Assembly: GCF_030547075.1 (NCBI RefSeq) | Contig: NZ_JAUOQH010000009.1 | Location: 1-64,000 of the forward strand | Length of the DNA: 64,000 nt | Direction of reading: 5' to 3' | Source: Alteromonas sp. 1_MG-2023 | GTDB lineage: Bacteria; Pseudomonadota; Gammaproteobacteria; Enterobacterales; Alteromonadaceae | Shown here: one piece after another, positions 1 to 9,728 of the stretch | How the letters are laid out: every line of letters begins with the position of its first letter | Position numbering within the stretch: the first letter of the stretch is position 1 | Program-made: the position numbers and the translations under genes | The notes under the pieces: generated by a model | What the model was told of the DNA's origin: nothing | The model's input: the letters and a program-made list of their open reading frames with translations, nothing else | Database searches by the model: none

Positions 1-107
1 AATGAGTGATTTTCTAGGGCGAGGCATGGTTATGAATCAGCAGTAATAGTGAGTTTTCTATATTTGCGTGAAAGGGAAAAGAAATCTACTGAACTTGGGG
101 ATGGTTT

Positions 108-200
108 GTGTGGGTGTTTATGGATAAAGGATTGTGGGTGTCCACGTCTAAAAAGTGGGTGTCTAATGTTTAGGGCATTTACATTAACTGTGGGGGTCCA
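108..200. repeat. cluster of four GTGGGTGTCC-like motifs
   Basis: Four copies in one orientation begin at about 110, 134 (exact GTGGGTGTCC), 155 and 190; the outer two are degenerate. A short T/A-rich stretch such as TCTAAA or TGTTTAG follows the middle copies. The same motif forms a larger array at 13241-13600 and a single copy at 21164. The two overlapping ORFs here have no coding character, so the stretch looks like non-coding dispersed repeat. Function unknown. Confidence 0.6.
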
Positions 201-243
201 ATTTAGGGGAGAGGGGAGTAGGGAGAAGAAGCCACGCCAATTG

Positions 244-270
244 GGTAAAAAAAGCCCCAATGGCGGGGCT
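244..270 (-). terminator. rho-independent terminator of yqiJ-yqiK
   Basis: On the minus strand a six-base-pair stem (AGCCCC with GGGGCT) is followed by seven T residues. It lies about 45 bases after the yqiK stop codon. Confidence 0.8.
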
Positions 271-313
271 GTTTTGTTTCTGTTAACTTGACTTAAATCA
301 GTATCGGCTTGAG

Positions 314-2074
314 CTATTTTTGCTCAGGTAGCTTGTCTGGCTCACGGACAATAGGCGCTTCTACCACAGGAGCGTTAGCGGCGGTGCCTGTCAGAATCTC
401 ACTTTTACCAGTGAGTAAGTCATCAAGCGTGCCGTTTTCACTATTAACTAAACCTACTTCACGTAGCATGGCATCAACTACTGGTGCGTTAGCGCGATAG
501 CTTAGGGCAGCTTGAGTAACCTGGTCGGCTAAACCTCCGCCTGTGGCAACGGTTTGGCCATTAACAGACTGACTATTACCCTGTCCGTAACCTTGAAGAA
601 TTTTAATACCCTCAATATTTTCAAGTGGCTTAACCGCTTGTTCAATCAGTTCAGGCAGAACTTCCATCATAGCTAACGATTTTTGAAGTTCAATTTGCTC
701 ATCTTTAAGGGTGTTTTCAGCCTCATATAAGGCTTGCTTACCCGCTGCTTCTACGGCGAGCACTTTCTCGTCGGCCTCAGCTTGCAGCATTTTTGCATCA
801 GCACTGGCTTTTGCTTCCGTTAGAATGGCTTCAGCAGTATTCTCAGCGGCTTCTTTTTTGGCAGCAGCTTCGACGGTTATGTTCACTGCATCTCGCTCAG
901 CTTCTTTCTGCGCGTCGATTACTTCGATTTGCTTCTTACGCTCAGCATCAGCGACTAACTTAGCGGTAATAACCGCCTCTTCTTTTTCTACTTTAGTTTT
1001 TTCAGCTTCAGCGGCTTTTGCTCGAGCAGCCGATTCTTCTTCCGACTTATTGGCAACTGCTATTTGTTTTATCTGTTCGGCAACTTCAACTTCTTGCTGC
1101 TGACGAATACGCGCTTGTTCAAGAGCTTGGCTTTTTGCAATTTCTTGAGTTTCTATCTCACGAGACTTTTCAATTTCAGCCGCTTCAATAGCACGGTTTT
1201 TAGCAATTTCAGCTTCCCGCTCTTCACGCTCTTTCATCTCTCGCTGTTTCGAAATTTCTGCTTTTTGTTCTTGGCGTTTAAATGCAAGGGTTTGCTCCTG
1301 CATCAAGCGTGCTTCTTCTTCATCGCGCTTCACTTCAAGGGACTGTTTCTCAGCAGCCAAATTACGTTGTTCAATAAGAATACGGTTTTCTTGCTGAATA
1401 TCATTAGTTTCTTTACGCTTCTCTTCAATGATTTTGGCAAGACGGGCTCTACCTTCGGCATCAAATGCATTGTTTTCATTGAAAAATTCAAGGTCGGTTT
1501 GATCGAATCCCGTTAAGCTTACAGATTCCAACTCCAATCCATTTTTTTCAAGATCGTTGGCTACACTCTGTTGTACTTTTTGCACAAAATCGGCACGTTG
1601 CTCATGCATTTCAGTCATGGTCATCTCAGCTGCTACCGCGCGTAGCACGTCGACAAATTTTGACTCCATTAACTTTTTCACTTCTTCTGCTCGCGTAGTA
1701 CGGGTACCAAGGGTTTGAGCAGCCATAGATATACCTGCTGAATTTGGCGCTACACGAAGATAAAAATCAGCTTTAACATCAACTCGCATGCGATCTTTCG
1801 TAATAAGCGCATCTTTCTGCGTTTTCTCTACTTCAATACGCAAGGTATTCATGTTTACGGGAATAATTTCATGTACCACGGGAAGTACAATAGCGCCGCC
1901 ATCTTTGATGACTTTCTCGCCGCCAAGCCCGGTCCTAACAAACGCCGTTTCTTTTGTGGCGCGAGTGTACAATTTGGCAAATATGAGCCCAACAGTGATA
2001 AGGGCTACGACAATAATGCCTGCAATAAAAAGCATTGAGGGCAGATTAGATGTTTGAAGTGTTTCCATACTCAT
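314..2074 (-). CDS. yqiK: flotillin-like inner-membrane SPFH protein YqiK
   Basis: The 586-residue protein has one N-terminal membrane segment (about residues 12-33), an SPFH/band-7 domain (about 35-210), and a long Glu/Ala/Lys-rich coiled coil (about 220-470) typical of flotillins. Order and length match E. coli YqiK, a flotillin of membrane microdomains. It is the second gene of an operon with yqiJ, 11 bases upstream, the usual NfeD-type partner. Two in-frame ATGs are possible: the purine-rich AAGAGA sits too close to the first (2074) and fits the second (2068) better. The client process in this organism cannot be told from sequence. Confidence 0.88.
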   Translation of the reverse strand: MSMETLQTSNLPSMLFIAGIIVVALITVGLIFAKLYTRATKETAFVRTGLGGEKVIKDGGAIVLPVVHEIIPVNMNTLRIEVEKTQKDALITKDRMRVDVKADFYLRVAPNSAGISMAAQTLGTRTTRAEEVKKLMESKFVDVLRAVAAEMTMTEMHEQRADFVQKVQQSVANDLEKNGLELESVSLTGFDQTDLEFFNENNAFDAEGRARLAKIIEEKRKETNDIQQENRILIEQRNLAAEKQSLEVKRDEEEARLMQEQTLAFKRQEQKAEISKQREMKEREEREAEIAKNRAIEAAEIEKSREIETQEIAKSQALEQARIRQQQEVEVAEQIKQIAVANKSEEESAARAKAAEAEKTKVEKEEAVITAKLVADAERKKQIEVIDAQKEAERDAVNITVEAAAKKEAAENTAEAILTEAKASADAKMLQAEADEKVLAVEAAGKQALYEAENTLKDEQIELQKSLAMMEVLPELIEQAVKPLENIEGIKILQGYGQGNSQSVNGQTVATGGGLADQVTQAALSYRANAPVVDAMLREVGLVNSENGTLDDLLTGKSEILTGTAANAPVVEAPIVREPDKLPEQK

Positions 2075-2085
2075 TCTCTTAATTA

Positions 2086-2706
2086 TTATTGATAACGGGT
2101 TGCTAACCAGCTGTGGGTGGTTTTCTTAACAAGGATGACTTGTTCACCTTGTTTGAAAAGTTCATCGTCTTCAAAAGGTTCTACAAGCACATAGTGGGGT
2201 TGTGAATAATTGTCGGTAAATTTAGCCTCCGCCGGATTTCCTTTTGATGCGGTCCCAATTGTAATATGCGCTACAGCGCCAATAAATTCGTCGCTGTGAA
2301 TTGCTGAGGTTTGAAACTTAGGAATGATGCTGGCGATAATCAGACTTACTTTTGATGTAATAAGTACACCAATTAACGCGGAAAAGGGGAGTGTTACCCA
2401 AACGGGTAAGGTGAAGCTAGCAATGGACTCGGTGGTAAAGTTCGCCGCAAAGCCAAGCAAACCGAAAGTCGTCAAAAATACTACCAACCAAATTAACAGA
2501 GGTACTCTATCTAAATTGAGCCAACTCCCTAAGCTGAGGATAGAGCTACTTTCGATATCAATATTCGAATTTGGCATATCGTCCAGCAAGCCTATTAAGC
2601 TTATGCCAAAGACAAGCCCAGCAATTTCTATGATGAATAATATGGCTACAGTAGCCAACGCAATGCTAAACCAAAAATTAGCATCACTCAGCAAAACGTC
2701 CAACAT
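2086..2706 (-). CDS. yqiJ: YqiJ-like NfeD/OB-fold membrane protein
   Basis: The 206-residue protein has three to four hydrophobic segments (about 12-40, 70-90, 100-130) followed by a soluble C-terminal region of OB-fold type (about 140-206). This is the layout of YqiJ, the NfeD-family partner encoded next to YqiK flotillins. It is the first gene of the pair and would anchor or modulate the flotillin assembly in the inner membrane. A second, unrelated SPFH/NfeD pair lies at 19626-21022. Confidence 0.82.
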   Translation of the reverse strand: MLDVLLSDANFWFSIALATVAILFIIEIAGLVFGISLIGLLDDMPNSNIDIESSSILSLGSWLNLDRVPLLIWLVVFLTTFGLLGFAANFTTESIASFTLPVWVTLPFSALIGVLITSKVSLIIASIIPKFQTSAIHSDEFIGAVAHITIGTASKGNPAEAKFTDNYSQPHYVLVEPFEDDELFKQGEQVILVKKTTHSWLATRYQ

Positions 2707-3260
2707 TTACACCGTCCATGATGATCTTTCTATTAACCTTTTTATATCACACTCTGTTTATATATCCAGTGAAAAAATCATTTTCGAGGGACAGTTTTAA
2801 GCAACAAAATAGGTACTTGGGTCGATGGGGAGAAAATTTTTATACGTTCGAAAACGATCACTTACGGATGCTTTCTGGAGTGAAGCCTCGTAGAGGTATG
2901 CAGATATAGTTTGGCTTTGTTTGATATTGGGTTGGCAAATTTTGTGGATACCTAGGTTTCGGCCCAGGCGTTAGCTAATTATAGGGAGCCCAAGGCATCT
3001 ATTTTGACTAGGGTTGCTATTTTTTATCTAGTTTACCAGAGAGCTTAAACATTTCGGGGGAGATCTTATGGGTTAATATTCATAAGTTATTAAAATATAA
3101 TTATGTTTGGAGTGAGTGTCCTATATTAAGGGGGCTATTAAGAAAGGTGGGCGGCGGCTCGAATTAGGGATATTTAATGTGGGTGGCCCATACAAGGCTG
3201 GTGTCCCATACAAGGCTATATCAGGCCCCCCATACCGAACGCTTTATTAATCATCGGACT
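2707..3260. other. 554-base intergenic region with motif variants
   Basis: No convincing gene. It must hold the yqiJ promoter (minus strand). Degenerate members of the GTGGGTGTCC family occur at 3112-3121 and 3179-3188. A 13-base direct repeat, CCCATACAAGGCT, occurs at 3187-3199 and 3205-3217 (period 18). The ORF at 2718-2909 lacks coding character. Confidence 0.5.
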
Positions 3261-3989
3261 TTACTGAGTGAATTTGTGATTTTGCAATGCAACGTCTGTA
3301 CTAGACACACACAAAGTGCTGCCTTGATCATACCAATCTCCTAATACTATTCGGGTGGCTGGTTTACCGTTAGCGGTCAGAGTGTGAATGTTGGGGCGGT
3401 GTGTGTGTCCATGAATTAAGCGCTGCACTTTATGTAGTTCCATTACTTTCACCACTTCTGTGGGTGTCACATCCATAATGTCTTGCTTAAGGTGCTTTTG
3501 ATTTTCTTTACTTTCTGCACGGCCATTGCGTGCAACCCGGCGTCTGTACCATAGAGGCAAGGCCAGCATTAGCCTTGGCCACCACCAACCGCGGGATTTT
3601 TTTCTGAATTTTTGATAGGCCACATCGTTGGTGCACAGCTCATCGCCATGGGTGATAAGTGTGGGTGTCCCGTATAAGTCTATTACGGTGGGTTCGTTAA
3701 TGAGTGTCATGCCTGCCTTGTTCGTCCAGCCTTCGCGTATGGCGAAGTCGCGGTTACCGTGCATGAAATAAATAGGGATGTGCTGGCTTAAGGTTTTAAA
3801 CGCGTCTGCAATAGCGGTATTAAACGGGGTAACGTCGTCATCACCAATCCATACTTCGAATAAGTCGCCCAGTACGTATAGCGCATCGGCATCTTTTGCA
3901 TCATTTTCTAAGAACTGCATAAGGCACGATGTTATATCGGGGCGATCTGCGCTTAGGTGTAAATCTGCAATGAAGTAAGTAAAAGGCAT
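3261..3989 (-). CDS. lpxH: UDP-2,3-diacylglucosamine diphosphatase
   Basis: LpxH hydrolyses UDP-2,3-diacylglucosamine to lipid X and UMP at the inner membrane in lipid A synthesis. The calcineurin-type metallophosphoesterase motifs are all present: ADLHLS near the N-terminus, GDLFEVWIGDDD, GNRD, THGDE and the C-terminal HGHTHRP. The open frame extends to a TTG at 4001, but the ATG at 3989 gives MPFTYFIADLHL, which fits the family's short N-terminus. It follows ppiB on the same strand, the ppiB-lpxH order known from E. coli, so co-transcription is likely. Confidence 0.93.
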   Translation of the reverse strand: MPFTYFIADLHLSADRPDITSCLMQFLENDAKDADALYVLGDLFEVWIGDDDVTPFNTAIADAFKTLSQHIPIYFMHGNRDFAIREGWTNKAGMTLINEPTVIDLYGTPTLITHGDELCTNDVAYQKFRKKSRGWWWPRLMLALPLWYRRRVARNGRAESKENQKHLKQDIMDVTPTEVVKVMELHKVQRLIHGHTHRPNIHTLTANGKPATRIVLGDWYDQGSTLCVSSTDVALQNHKFTQ

Positions 3990-4026
3990 AGAAAAGGACA
4001 ACTTTGAAAGGCGTTTCGAAAAGAAG

Positions 4027-4051
4027 AGGCCGCTTTAAACTAATACGGCCT
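4027..4051 (-). terminator. possible weak terminator or attenuator between ppiB and lpxH
   Basis: AGGCCG and CGGCCT can pair across a 13-base loop, and the minus strand continues into CTTCTTTTC. The short stem and imperfect T tract suggest partial termination at most. Confidence 0.35.
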
Positions 4052-4108
4052 TTGCTTAGGATGTAGCGATAGTGAGCGTTTAAAGTTTTAAATGCTCACT
4101 TAACAGAA

Positions 4109-4600
4109 CTAAGCTACAACTGCTTTTTCAATAATAACTGGCTCTGCTGGCACATCTTGGTGATAACCGCTCGAACCCGTTTTAACGCTTTTGATTTTCT
4201 CAACTACGTCCATACCGTCGGTAACTTTACCGAACGCACAGTAGCCCCAACCATTTACAGATTCGCTAGTGTGGTTAAGGAAGCTGTTGTTACCCACGTT
4301 AATGAAGAATTGTGCAGTTGCTGAGTGCGGATCGTTAGTACGTGCCATCGCAATAGTACCAATTTCGTTAGCAACGCCATTGTTTGCTTCATTTTCAATG
4401 GTATCTTTAGTGTCTTTCTGATCCATATCTGCAGTGAAACCACCACCTTGAATCATGAAACCGTCAATTACACGGTGAAAAATAGTGTCGTCGTAAAAAC
4501 CTTCTTTAACGTAAGCTAAAAAGTTTTCTACGGTTTTAGGGGCTTTGTCTTCAAATAATTCTAGGGTGATATCACCAAAGTTTGTTTTGAGAGTAACCAT
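4109..4600 (-). CDS. ppiB: cytoplasmic peptidyl-prolyl cis-trans isomerase B (cyclophilin)
   Basis: The 163-residue protein consists of a single cyclophilin domain, catalysing proline isomerisation during folding. Family signatures include [13 protein letters not shown] (catalytic Arg), a GTIAMAR stretch, a SATAQFFIN stretch and a CAFGKV stretch. With no signal peptide it should be cytoplasmic, like E. coli PpiB. It lies upstream of lpxH and diverges from cysS, an arrangement shared with E. coli. Confidence 0.95.
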   Translation of the reverse strand: MVTLKTNFGDITLELFEDKAPKTVENFLAYVKEGFYDDTIFHRVIDGFMIQGGGFTADMDQKDTKDTIENEANNGVANEIGTIAMARTNDPHSATAQFFINVGNNSFLNHTSESVNGWGYCAFGKVTDGMDVVEKIKSVKTGSSGYHQDVPAEPVIIEKAVVA

Positions 4601-4761
4601 TTCTTCGTGTCCTGCCTTTAAATAAGTAAATACTCGGTAATATTAACGCATAACCAGTCATGCGGGGAAGTAGCGATGCTAAAAAGCAATGCAAAATTTT
4701 ACCATTTACCGACATACAGTGCTAAACTTTGCGGCCATTTTTATACTTAGGAATTCACTCT

Positions 4762-6144
4762 ATGCTACACCTTTACAATACCCGAACCCGTGACAAGGCG
4801 AAATTCGTGCCGCTTCAAGAAGGGAAAGTGGGCTTGTATGTGTGTGGTATTACTGTGTACGACCTAAGCCATATGGGGCACGCTCGCACTTACCTTAGCT
4901 TCGATATACTCGTTCGTTACCTTCGTCATTTAGGTTTCGATGTGAAGTACGTTCGTAACATCACCGATATAGACGATAAAATTATTGCTCGTGCGAATGA
5001 AAACGGTGAAACCTTCGAAGCGTTAACTAAGCGCACCATTGGCAAAATGCACGAAGACTTTGCGGCTATTAATCTGCTTGAGCCAGATGTAGAGCCTACC
5101 GTTAGCGGCCATATGGATGAAATTATCGATATTATTAAGATATTGATGGAGAAAGGTTTTGCGTACCAAGCATCAAGCGGCGATGTGTTATTTGATGTAA
5201 GCAAATTCCCAGATTACGGCAAGTTGAGTAAACAAGACTTAGAGCAACTTCAATCAGGTTCGCGAGTTGAAGTGGCATCGGGCAAAGACGATCCATTAGA
5301 TTTCGTATTATGGAAGCCAGCGAAAGCAGGCGAGCCAGCTTGGCAATCGCCATGGGGCGAAGGCCGCCCTGGCTGGCATATTGAATGTTCTGCCATGAAT
5401 AAAAAGCACCTAGGTGCACACTTTGATATTCATGGTGGTGGTTCTGACCTTACGTTCCCGCACCATGAAAACGAAGTGGCTCAGTCATGCTGCGCCTATG
5501 ATACGCCGTATGTGAATACATGGATGCACGCCGGCATGGTGCAAGTAGACGACGAAAAAATGTCTAAGTCACTGGGTAACTTTTTTACCCTTCGTGATGT
5601 GCTACAAGAGCATGATGCTGAAACCTTACGTTTCTTCTTAATGTCGGCACATTACCGCAGCCAGTTGAGTTATTCGCAAGATAACATCACCCAGGCGAAA
5701 GCGGCATTAGAACGTTTATACACTGCGTTACGAGGTGTGGTAATTGATGAGTCGACCGATCTTAGCTACGGTGGTTATTTAGCGCGCTTTGAAGCTGCTA
5801 TGGATGATGACTTAAACGTGCCTGAAGCATTCTCGGTATTGTTTGATGTGGCACGTGAAATTAACCGCAATAAAGACAATGCTGAAGAAGCTAGCAAGCT
5901 AGCTGCGGTACTTAAAGGCTTAGGCGCTATTCTGGGCATGCTGCAAAGCAATCCAGATACTTACCTAAAAGGCGGCAGTGAGAACGACGATGAAACTGTT
6001 GAAATTGAAGCGTTGATAAAACAGCGAAATGATGCCCGTGCAGCTAAAGACTGGGCTGCCGCAGATGCTGCTCGTGACGCGCTTAATGCTAAAAATATAG
6101 TATTAGAAGATGGGCCTGCAGGCACGACTTGGCGCAGAGGCTAG
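4762..6144 (+). CDS. cysS: cysteinyl-tRNA synthetase
   Basis: Class I synthetase charging tRNA-Cys. The zinc/active-site Cys lies in YVCGITVYD, the HIGH-type motif is HMGH in SHMGHARTY, other zinc ligands are in HIECSAMN and FPHHENE, and the KMSKS motif is in [11 protein letters not shown] chose the ATG at 4762 ([12 protein letters not shown]) over an upstream TTG at 4729, because it is preceded by TAGGA at good spacing and aligns with the usual family start. Length is 460 residues, normal for the family. Divergent from ppiB. Confidence 0.96.
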   Translation: MLHLYNTRTRDKAKFVPLQEGKVGLYVCGITVYDLSHMGHARTYLSFDILVRYLRHLGFDVKYVRNITDIDDKIIARANENGETFEALTKRTIGKMHEDFAAINLLEPDVEPTVSGHMDEIIDIIKILMEKGFAYQASSGDVLFDVSKFPDYGKLSKQDLEQLQSGSRVEVASGKDDPLDFVLWKPAKAGEPAWQSPWGEGRPGWHIECSAMNKKHLGAHFDIHGGGSDLTFPHHENEVAQSCCAYDTPYVNTWMHAGMVQVDDEKMSKSLGNFFTLRDVLQEHDAETLRFFLMSAHYRSQLSYSQDNITQAKAALERLYTALRGVVIDESTDLSYGGYLARFEAAMDDDLNVPEAFSVLFDVAREINRNKDNAEEASKLAAVLKGLGAILGMLQSNPDTYLKGGSENDDETVEIEALIKQRNDARAAKDWAAADAARDALNAKNIVLEDGPAGTTWRRG

Positions 6145-6206
6145 GCGAATAAGCTAGGCGCAGAGTTTACGGGCCAGAGATTAGTCGAAAACGCTTTGAG
6201 ATACTT

Positions 6207-6236
6207 TAAAGGTCAGCTAGGTAGCTGGCCTTTTTT
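6207..6236 (+). terminator. rho-independent terminator of cysS
   Basis: A GC-containing stem (GGTCAGCTA with TAGCTGGCC) is followed by six T residues, about 65 bases after the cysS stop. Confidence 0.85.
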
Positions 6237-6339
6237 ATACCAAAGCTTCGTTCTAATAAGCTAGGCTTTAGCAAACGTTGGACTGTTATTTTAGAAATTG
6301 CAAAAGTACCCAATTATTAGCCATTTGGCACTAGTCTCT

Positions 6340-6382
6340 AAAAACAAAAAAGGGCTTAGTTGAAACCTTCAACTAAGCCCTT
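6340..6382 (-). terminator. rho-independent terminator of the TonB receptor gene
   Basis: A perfect 15-base-pair inverted repeat (arms 6350-6364 and 6368-6382, three-base loop) is followed on the minus strand by TTTTTTGTTTTT. It lies 20 bases after the receptor stop codon. Confidence 0.9.
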
Positions 6383-6402
6383 ACTATCAAATAACAATCA
6401 GC

Positions 6403-8535
6403 TTAAAAACGCTTTTCTATACCAATTTCAAATCTACGTTGTGCACCATACCAACAGTTGTTGGTGTCGTAGCACGAACCTACGTATTCTTTATCAGTAA
6501 GGTTGCTTACGCTTCCCGTTAGTTTCAAATCGTACTGTGGCATGTCGTAAGACAGTACCGCATCAACCAAGGTGTACGACGGTACCGTGTCGGTGTTGTA
6601 TTTATCTGCTTGAGTTTCGCCTACGTAGCGAACGCCAGCACCTAGCATTAAGCCATCGAGTGAATCATCGAAGAAGTAGTTAGCCCATACAGAAGCACTC
6701 TCTTCCGCTACCCATACTGGCGTTTTACCAACCACATCTGGGTCTAGCGAATCTTCGGTCACTTCCATATCTAGGAAAGTTGCGTTTGCTTGTAGTGAAA
6801 GCGCGCTAGTAACGCGGGTATTTAGTTCTAACTCGATGCCTTTAGATTCAACTTCGCCATTTTGCGTGTATTGGGCAAAATCGGACGTATTTACCACTAC
6901 GTTTTGTTTAGTCAGTACGAAGTAAGCGCCCGTAAATGTGGTTGCACCATCACCGCTGATATACTTAGTTCCAATTTCAACTTGGTCAGCCGTAGTCGGT
7001 TTAAAGGCTTCTCCAGTAACCGAATCGGTACCTGAAACAGGTTCGAAAGACTCTGAGTAATTCGCATACATACGCCAGCCTGAATCGAATGTGTACATAG
7101 CGGCCACACGGCCTGAAAACTCATTCTGGTCAATTTCTGTGGTGCTACCATACTCAAATCCAGCATATACATTTTCAGCTACATCGGTACTTTCAAATTG
7201 ATCGTAGCGACCATTTAATAAGAAGGTGAAATTATCGATGCGAATTTCGTCTTGAAGATAGAAACCGATTTGCTCTATATCGATAACATGGTCTTCTTGA
7301 TAAAAATCCAGTGGAAGCGAATCGACATCGAAAAGGTCGTTATCAACATTGCTTAAATCAAGTACCGGCGTGTCTGTCGTTAATGTGTCGCGATACGCTA
7401 CCGTTGAATCAGAATTTTGATAATCTATACCAAACAATAGGTTATGCGCTATATCACCGGTTTGCACAAAACCAGCCACTTGCGTATCGACAGTTACGCC
7501 GTCAATTTCTTCATCGGTAAGATAAGCAGAGCGGGTTAAATAAATACCATCTGTTGGCTCACCAGAATGATAACTGTTTTGTTGTAGCGCATCGGCATCG
7601 GTATAGCGAAACTTCTGTAATACCGACCAATTGTTATTAAATTCGTGGTTTAGCTTATAACCAAGCATAAGCACTTCACGAGAATAACTGTTCCAGTTTT
7701 CGTCACCGGCGTAAACGCTAGCGTCTAACTTTCCATAGGGCGCATCGTAAAGCGTACCCACACCAGGTAGTGGCGTAGATGGCACCATTTCAGGGTCGTC
7801 CTGATAATAGGCAGATAGGGTAAGCTCCGTTGCCTTGCTAAGATCAACAGTAACTGAAGGCGCAATGGTGTAGCGCTCGTTTTCAGTGGTATCTTGGAAG
7901 CCGTCTTGTTTTCTACCTAACGCTACCACGCGATAACGCGCGTTGTCGGTTAGTTGGCCGGTAGTATCTAAGCCGAGTTCGAATAAACTATCAGAACCCA
8001 CAGCCGCACGAACCAAAGTTTCATCTTCGTCTTTCGGGTATTTGGCGACTTGGTTAACCATACCGCCTGGAGGAACTAGGCCGTAAAGTGAAGATGCAGG
8101 GCCTTTTAAAATCTCTAGTGATTCAGTGGCAAAAGAATCTACTTGAGGGTAAAGATTCCAACTGTTATTGCTTAGAAGTGGTAAACCATCGTAAAAAGTT
8201 TGATAAGTATCGAACCCTCGGATTGTGAACTGGTCAAAAATGGTGATAGTAGGGCGACTTTCAGTGGTTACCCCAGAACTATAGCGAAGCGCTTCTGATA
8301 CGGTTTGTGCTTGGCGTAGCTGTAAAAGCTCTTGATCGATAACACTAATGCTAACTGGCGAATCGATTGGGCGCAAAGAAGACTTAGTTGCAGTACTTCT
8401 ATACGACTGCATAGGGTTAACTTCAATGTGCTCAAGGCTTTCATCGTCTTGTTCTTGTGCAACAGGTGATGTAGCTACTGCTATCGCTAATGCGGTTAAG
8501 GAAGGGTAAAACCATCCTTTACGACCGTTCAACAT
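6403..8535 (-). CDS. TonB-dependent ferric siderophore receptor
   Basis: The 710-residue protein has a signal peptide ending near residue 26, an N-terminal plug domain (about 45-160, with FTIRGFDT and a SLYGLVPPGGMVNQ stretch) and a 22-strand-type barrel ending in the terminal Phe expected of outer-membrane barrels. The C-terminal region NLTDKEYVGSCYDTNNCWYG, with two Cys, resembles FhuA/FhuE-type hydroxamate receptors. It should import a ferric siderophore across the outer membrane using TonB energy. It stands alone, with no biosynthetic or ABC transporter genes nearby. A Fur-box-like site lies upstream (8609-8627), so iron repression is likely. The exact ligand cannot be assigned. Confidence 0.9.
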   Translation of the reverse strand: MLNGRKGWFYPSLTALAIAVATSPVAQEQDDESLEHIEVNPMQSYRSTATKSSLRPIDSPVSISVIDQELLQLRQAQTVSEALRYSSGVTTESRPTITIFDQFTIRGFDTYQTFYDGLPLLSNNSWNLYPQVDSFATESLEILKGPASSLYGLVPPGGMVNQVAKYPKDEDETLVRAAVGSDSLFELGLDTTGQLTDNARYRVVALGRKQDGFQDTTENERYTIAPSVTVDLSKATELTLSAYYQDDPEMVPSTPLPGVGTLYDAPYGKLDASVYAGDENWNSYSREVLMLGYKLNHEFNNNWSVLQKFRYTDADALQQNSYHSGEPTDGIYLTRSAYLTDEEIDGVTVDTQVAGFVQTGDIAHNLLFGIDYQNSDSTVAYRDTLTTDTPVLDLSNVDNDLFDVDSLPLDFYQEDHVIDIEQIGFYLQDEIRIDNFTFLLNGRYDQFESTDVAENVYAGFEYGSTTEIDQNEFSGRVAAMYTFDSGWRMYANYSESFEPVSGTDSVTGEAFKPTTADQVEIGTKYISGDGATTFTGAYFVLTKQNVVVNTSDFAQYTQNGEVESKGIELELNTRVTSALSLQANATFLDMEVTEDSLDPDVVGKTPVWVAEESASVWANYFFDDSLDGLMLGAGVRYVGETQADKYNTDTVPSYTLVDAVLSYDMPQYDLKLTGSVSNLTDKEYVGSCYDTNNCWYGAQRRFEIGIEKRF

Positions 8536-8608
8536 TCTTTATTTCCTCAAAATGTAAGACTAACAACCATTGTTATTAGCCGGAAGTCTATCATATGAGT
8601 GTTGAAAT

Positions 8609-8627
8609 AATAATAGTTATCATTAAG
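8609..8627 (-). promoter_or_regulatory. putative Fur box upstream of the siderophore receptor
   Basis: Read on the minus strand, this 19-mer contains AATGATAA followed by CTATTATT, matching about 14 of 19 positions of the classical Fur box (GATAATGATAATCATTATC). It lies about 75 bases upstream of the receptor start. Confidence 0.65.
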
Positions 8628-8661
8628 TTTTGATGTGAGAGTAATAACTTGGCTGGTGTAT

Positions 8662-9723
8662 CTACAGATTTCTGTTTATTGGGGTTTCCTCAGTTGGCTC
8701 TGGCTTTGTTACTGGCATAGTAGCCTCTTTTTGAGCTAGCTCAGATTTCCAGCGCTGCTGTGCAATATGACCTTTTATCAATTCCAAGCATTCATTTACA
8801 ACCAGTAAAACTTCTTTATCGAGTGCATCAGAGGTAGGCGTATAGTCATTCAAACCTACTGAAATAAACTCATCGATACGCTGGGCATCTATATCAGATA
8901 ATAAGTTTACCAGTGACATGGTGACAATATCGGTTACCGACTCTTCAAGTGTGTTCTCAATCGTTTTTCCAATAATGGGTAAGTAATTCAAGGTTGATAC
9001 TTGAGAATTTCCACGCACCGCCTTACCTACGCTTTTACGTACATGCTCGCGTATTACTTCGCCATGTTCATCGTTACTTATCGATTGCCCTAAGTGATTT
9101 ATAACGCCAGCCATCCACTGCGTAATAACCGGGCGGCGTGGGGCAAGTACTTGCTCGGTAATTTCGTCTACCAGCGGCGAGCCTGCAGCAATGTCTTTTT
9201 GGGCATCGCTAAGTACTTTTACGACAATTCTGTCACTGAGTTCTTCTACAAATACATCGTAGTAAAAGGCAAAGAAACGAAATATAGCGGTACGGTTTAA
9301 ATCGATAATTTGATACTTGTGCAATCGGTGCAAAATTGAAAATATGCGTAAAAAGCGGAACAAGCGTGTAGCACCAAGGGGAATAAGGCCCACTAAATCG
9401 TACCAGTGTAGAAAGGGAAAGAAGTACCAGCGCAAGTGCTCTTTACGCATGATGGCTACTATCCATCTAAAACAAAATTCGGTAAGAAAAATACCGATAA
9501 AGACTAAATCAACCAACAAGAAGTTGTGATGAATAGGGTCGTAGGCATTGATTAACGCGGGGAAGAAGGCATCAATTTGAGAGTAGATAAAATCGGTAGC
9601 ATATAGGGCATCGAAAATTAGCCATGCTAGGTTTAAAAATAAAACACCTAGCATGACTAAATCTAAGATTAACCAGGGGGTTTCGTGACTATTACGTAAA
9701 TTATCCCGGTTAACTCTTAGCAT
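8662..9723 (-). CDS. membrane protein with a voltage-sensor-like domain and no visible pore
   Basis: I do not recognise a named family. The first 140 of 353 residues look like a four-helix voltage-sensor domain. S1 is about residues 17-41. S2 is about 69-91, with acidic Glu82 and Arg86. S3 contains WYDLVGLIPLG with Asp109. S4 is about 118-136, where Arg120, Arg123, Arg126 and then His132/Arg133/Lys136 fall at roughly three-residue steps. No selectivity filter or S5-S6 follows; instead there is a soluble, mostly helical region (about 140-353). It starts five bases downstream of mltD on the same strand, so the two are probably co-transcribed. It could be a voltage- or charge-sensing regulator or a divergent ion-channel relative. 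Confidence 0.7.
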   Translation of the reverse strand: MLRVNRDNLRNSHETPWLILDLVMLGVLFLNLAWLIFDALYATDFIYSQIDAFFPALINAYDPIHHNFLLVDLVFIGIFLTEFCFRWIVAIMRKEHLRWYFFPFLHWYDLVGLIPLGATRLFRFLRIFSILHRLHKYQIIDLNRTAIFRFFAFYYDVFVEELSDRIVVKVLSDAQKDIAAGSPLVDEITEQVLAPRRPVITQWMAGVINHLGQSISNDEHGEVIREHVRKSVGKAVRGNSQVSTLNYLPIIGKTIENTLEESVTDIVTMSLVNLLSDIDAQRIDEFISVGLNDYTPTSDALDKEVLLVVNECLELIKGHIAQQRWKSELAQKEATMPVTKPEPTEETPINRNL

Positions 9724-9728
9724 TGCTC

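Noticed and set aside
30..291. Overlapping ORFs at the left edge
   Set aside because: They cross the GTGGGTGTCC motifs and the yqiK terminator, and neither has protein-like composition.
711..1516. Two plus-strand ORFs inside yqiK
   Set aside because: They are antisense to the strongly coding coiled-coil region of yqiK and show Ser/Ala/Phe-rich composition typical of shadow frames.
3458..3672. GTGGGTGTC occurrences inside lpxH
   Set aside because: They fall within conserved coding sequence, so codon choice explains them better than membership in the repeat family.
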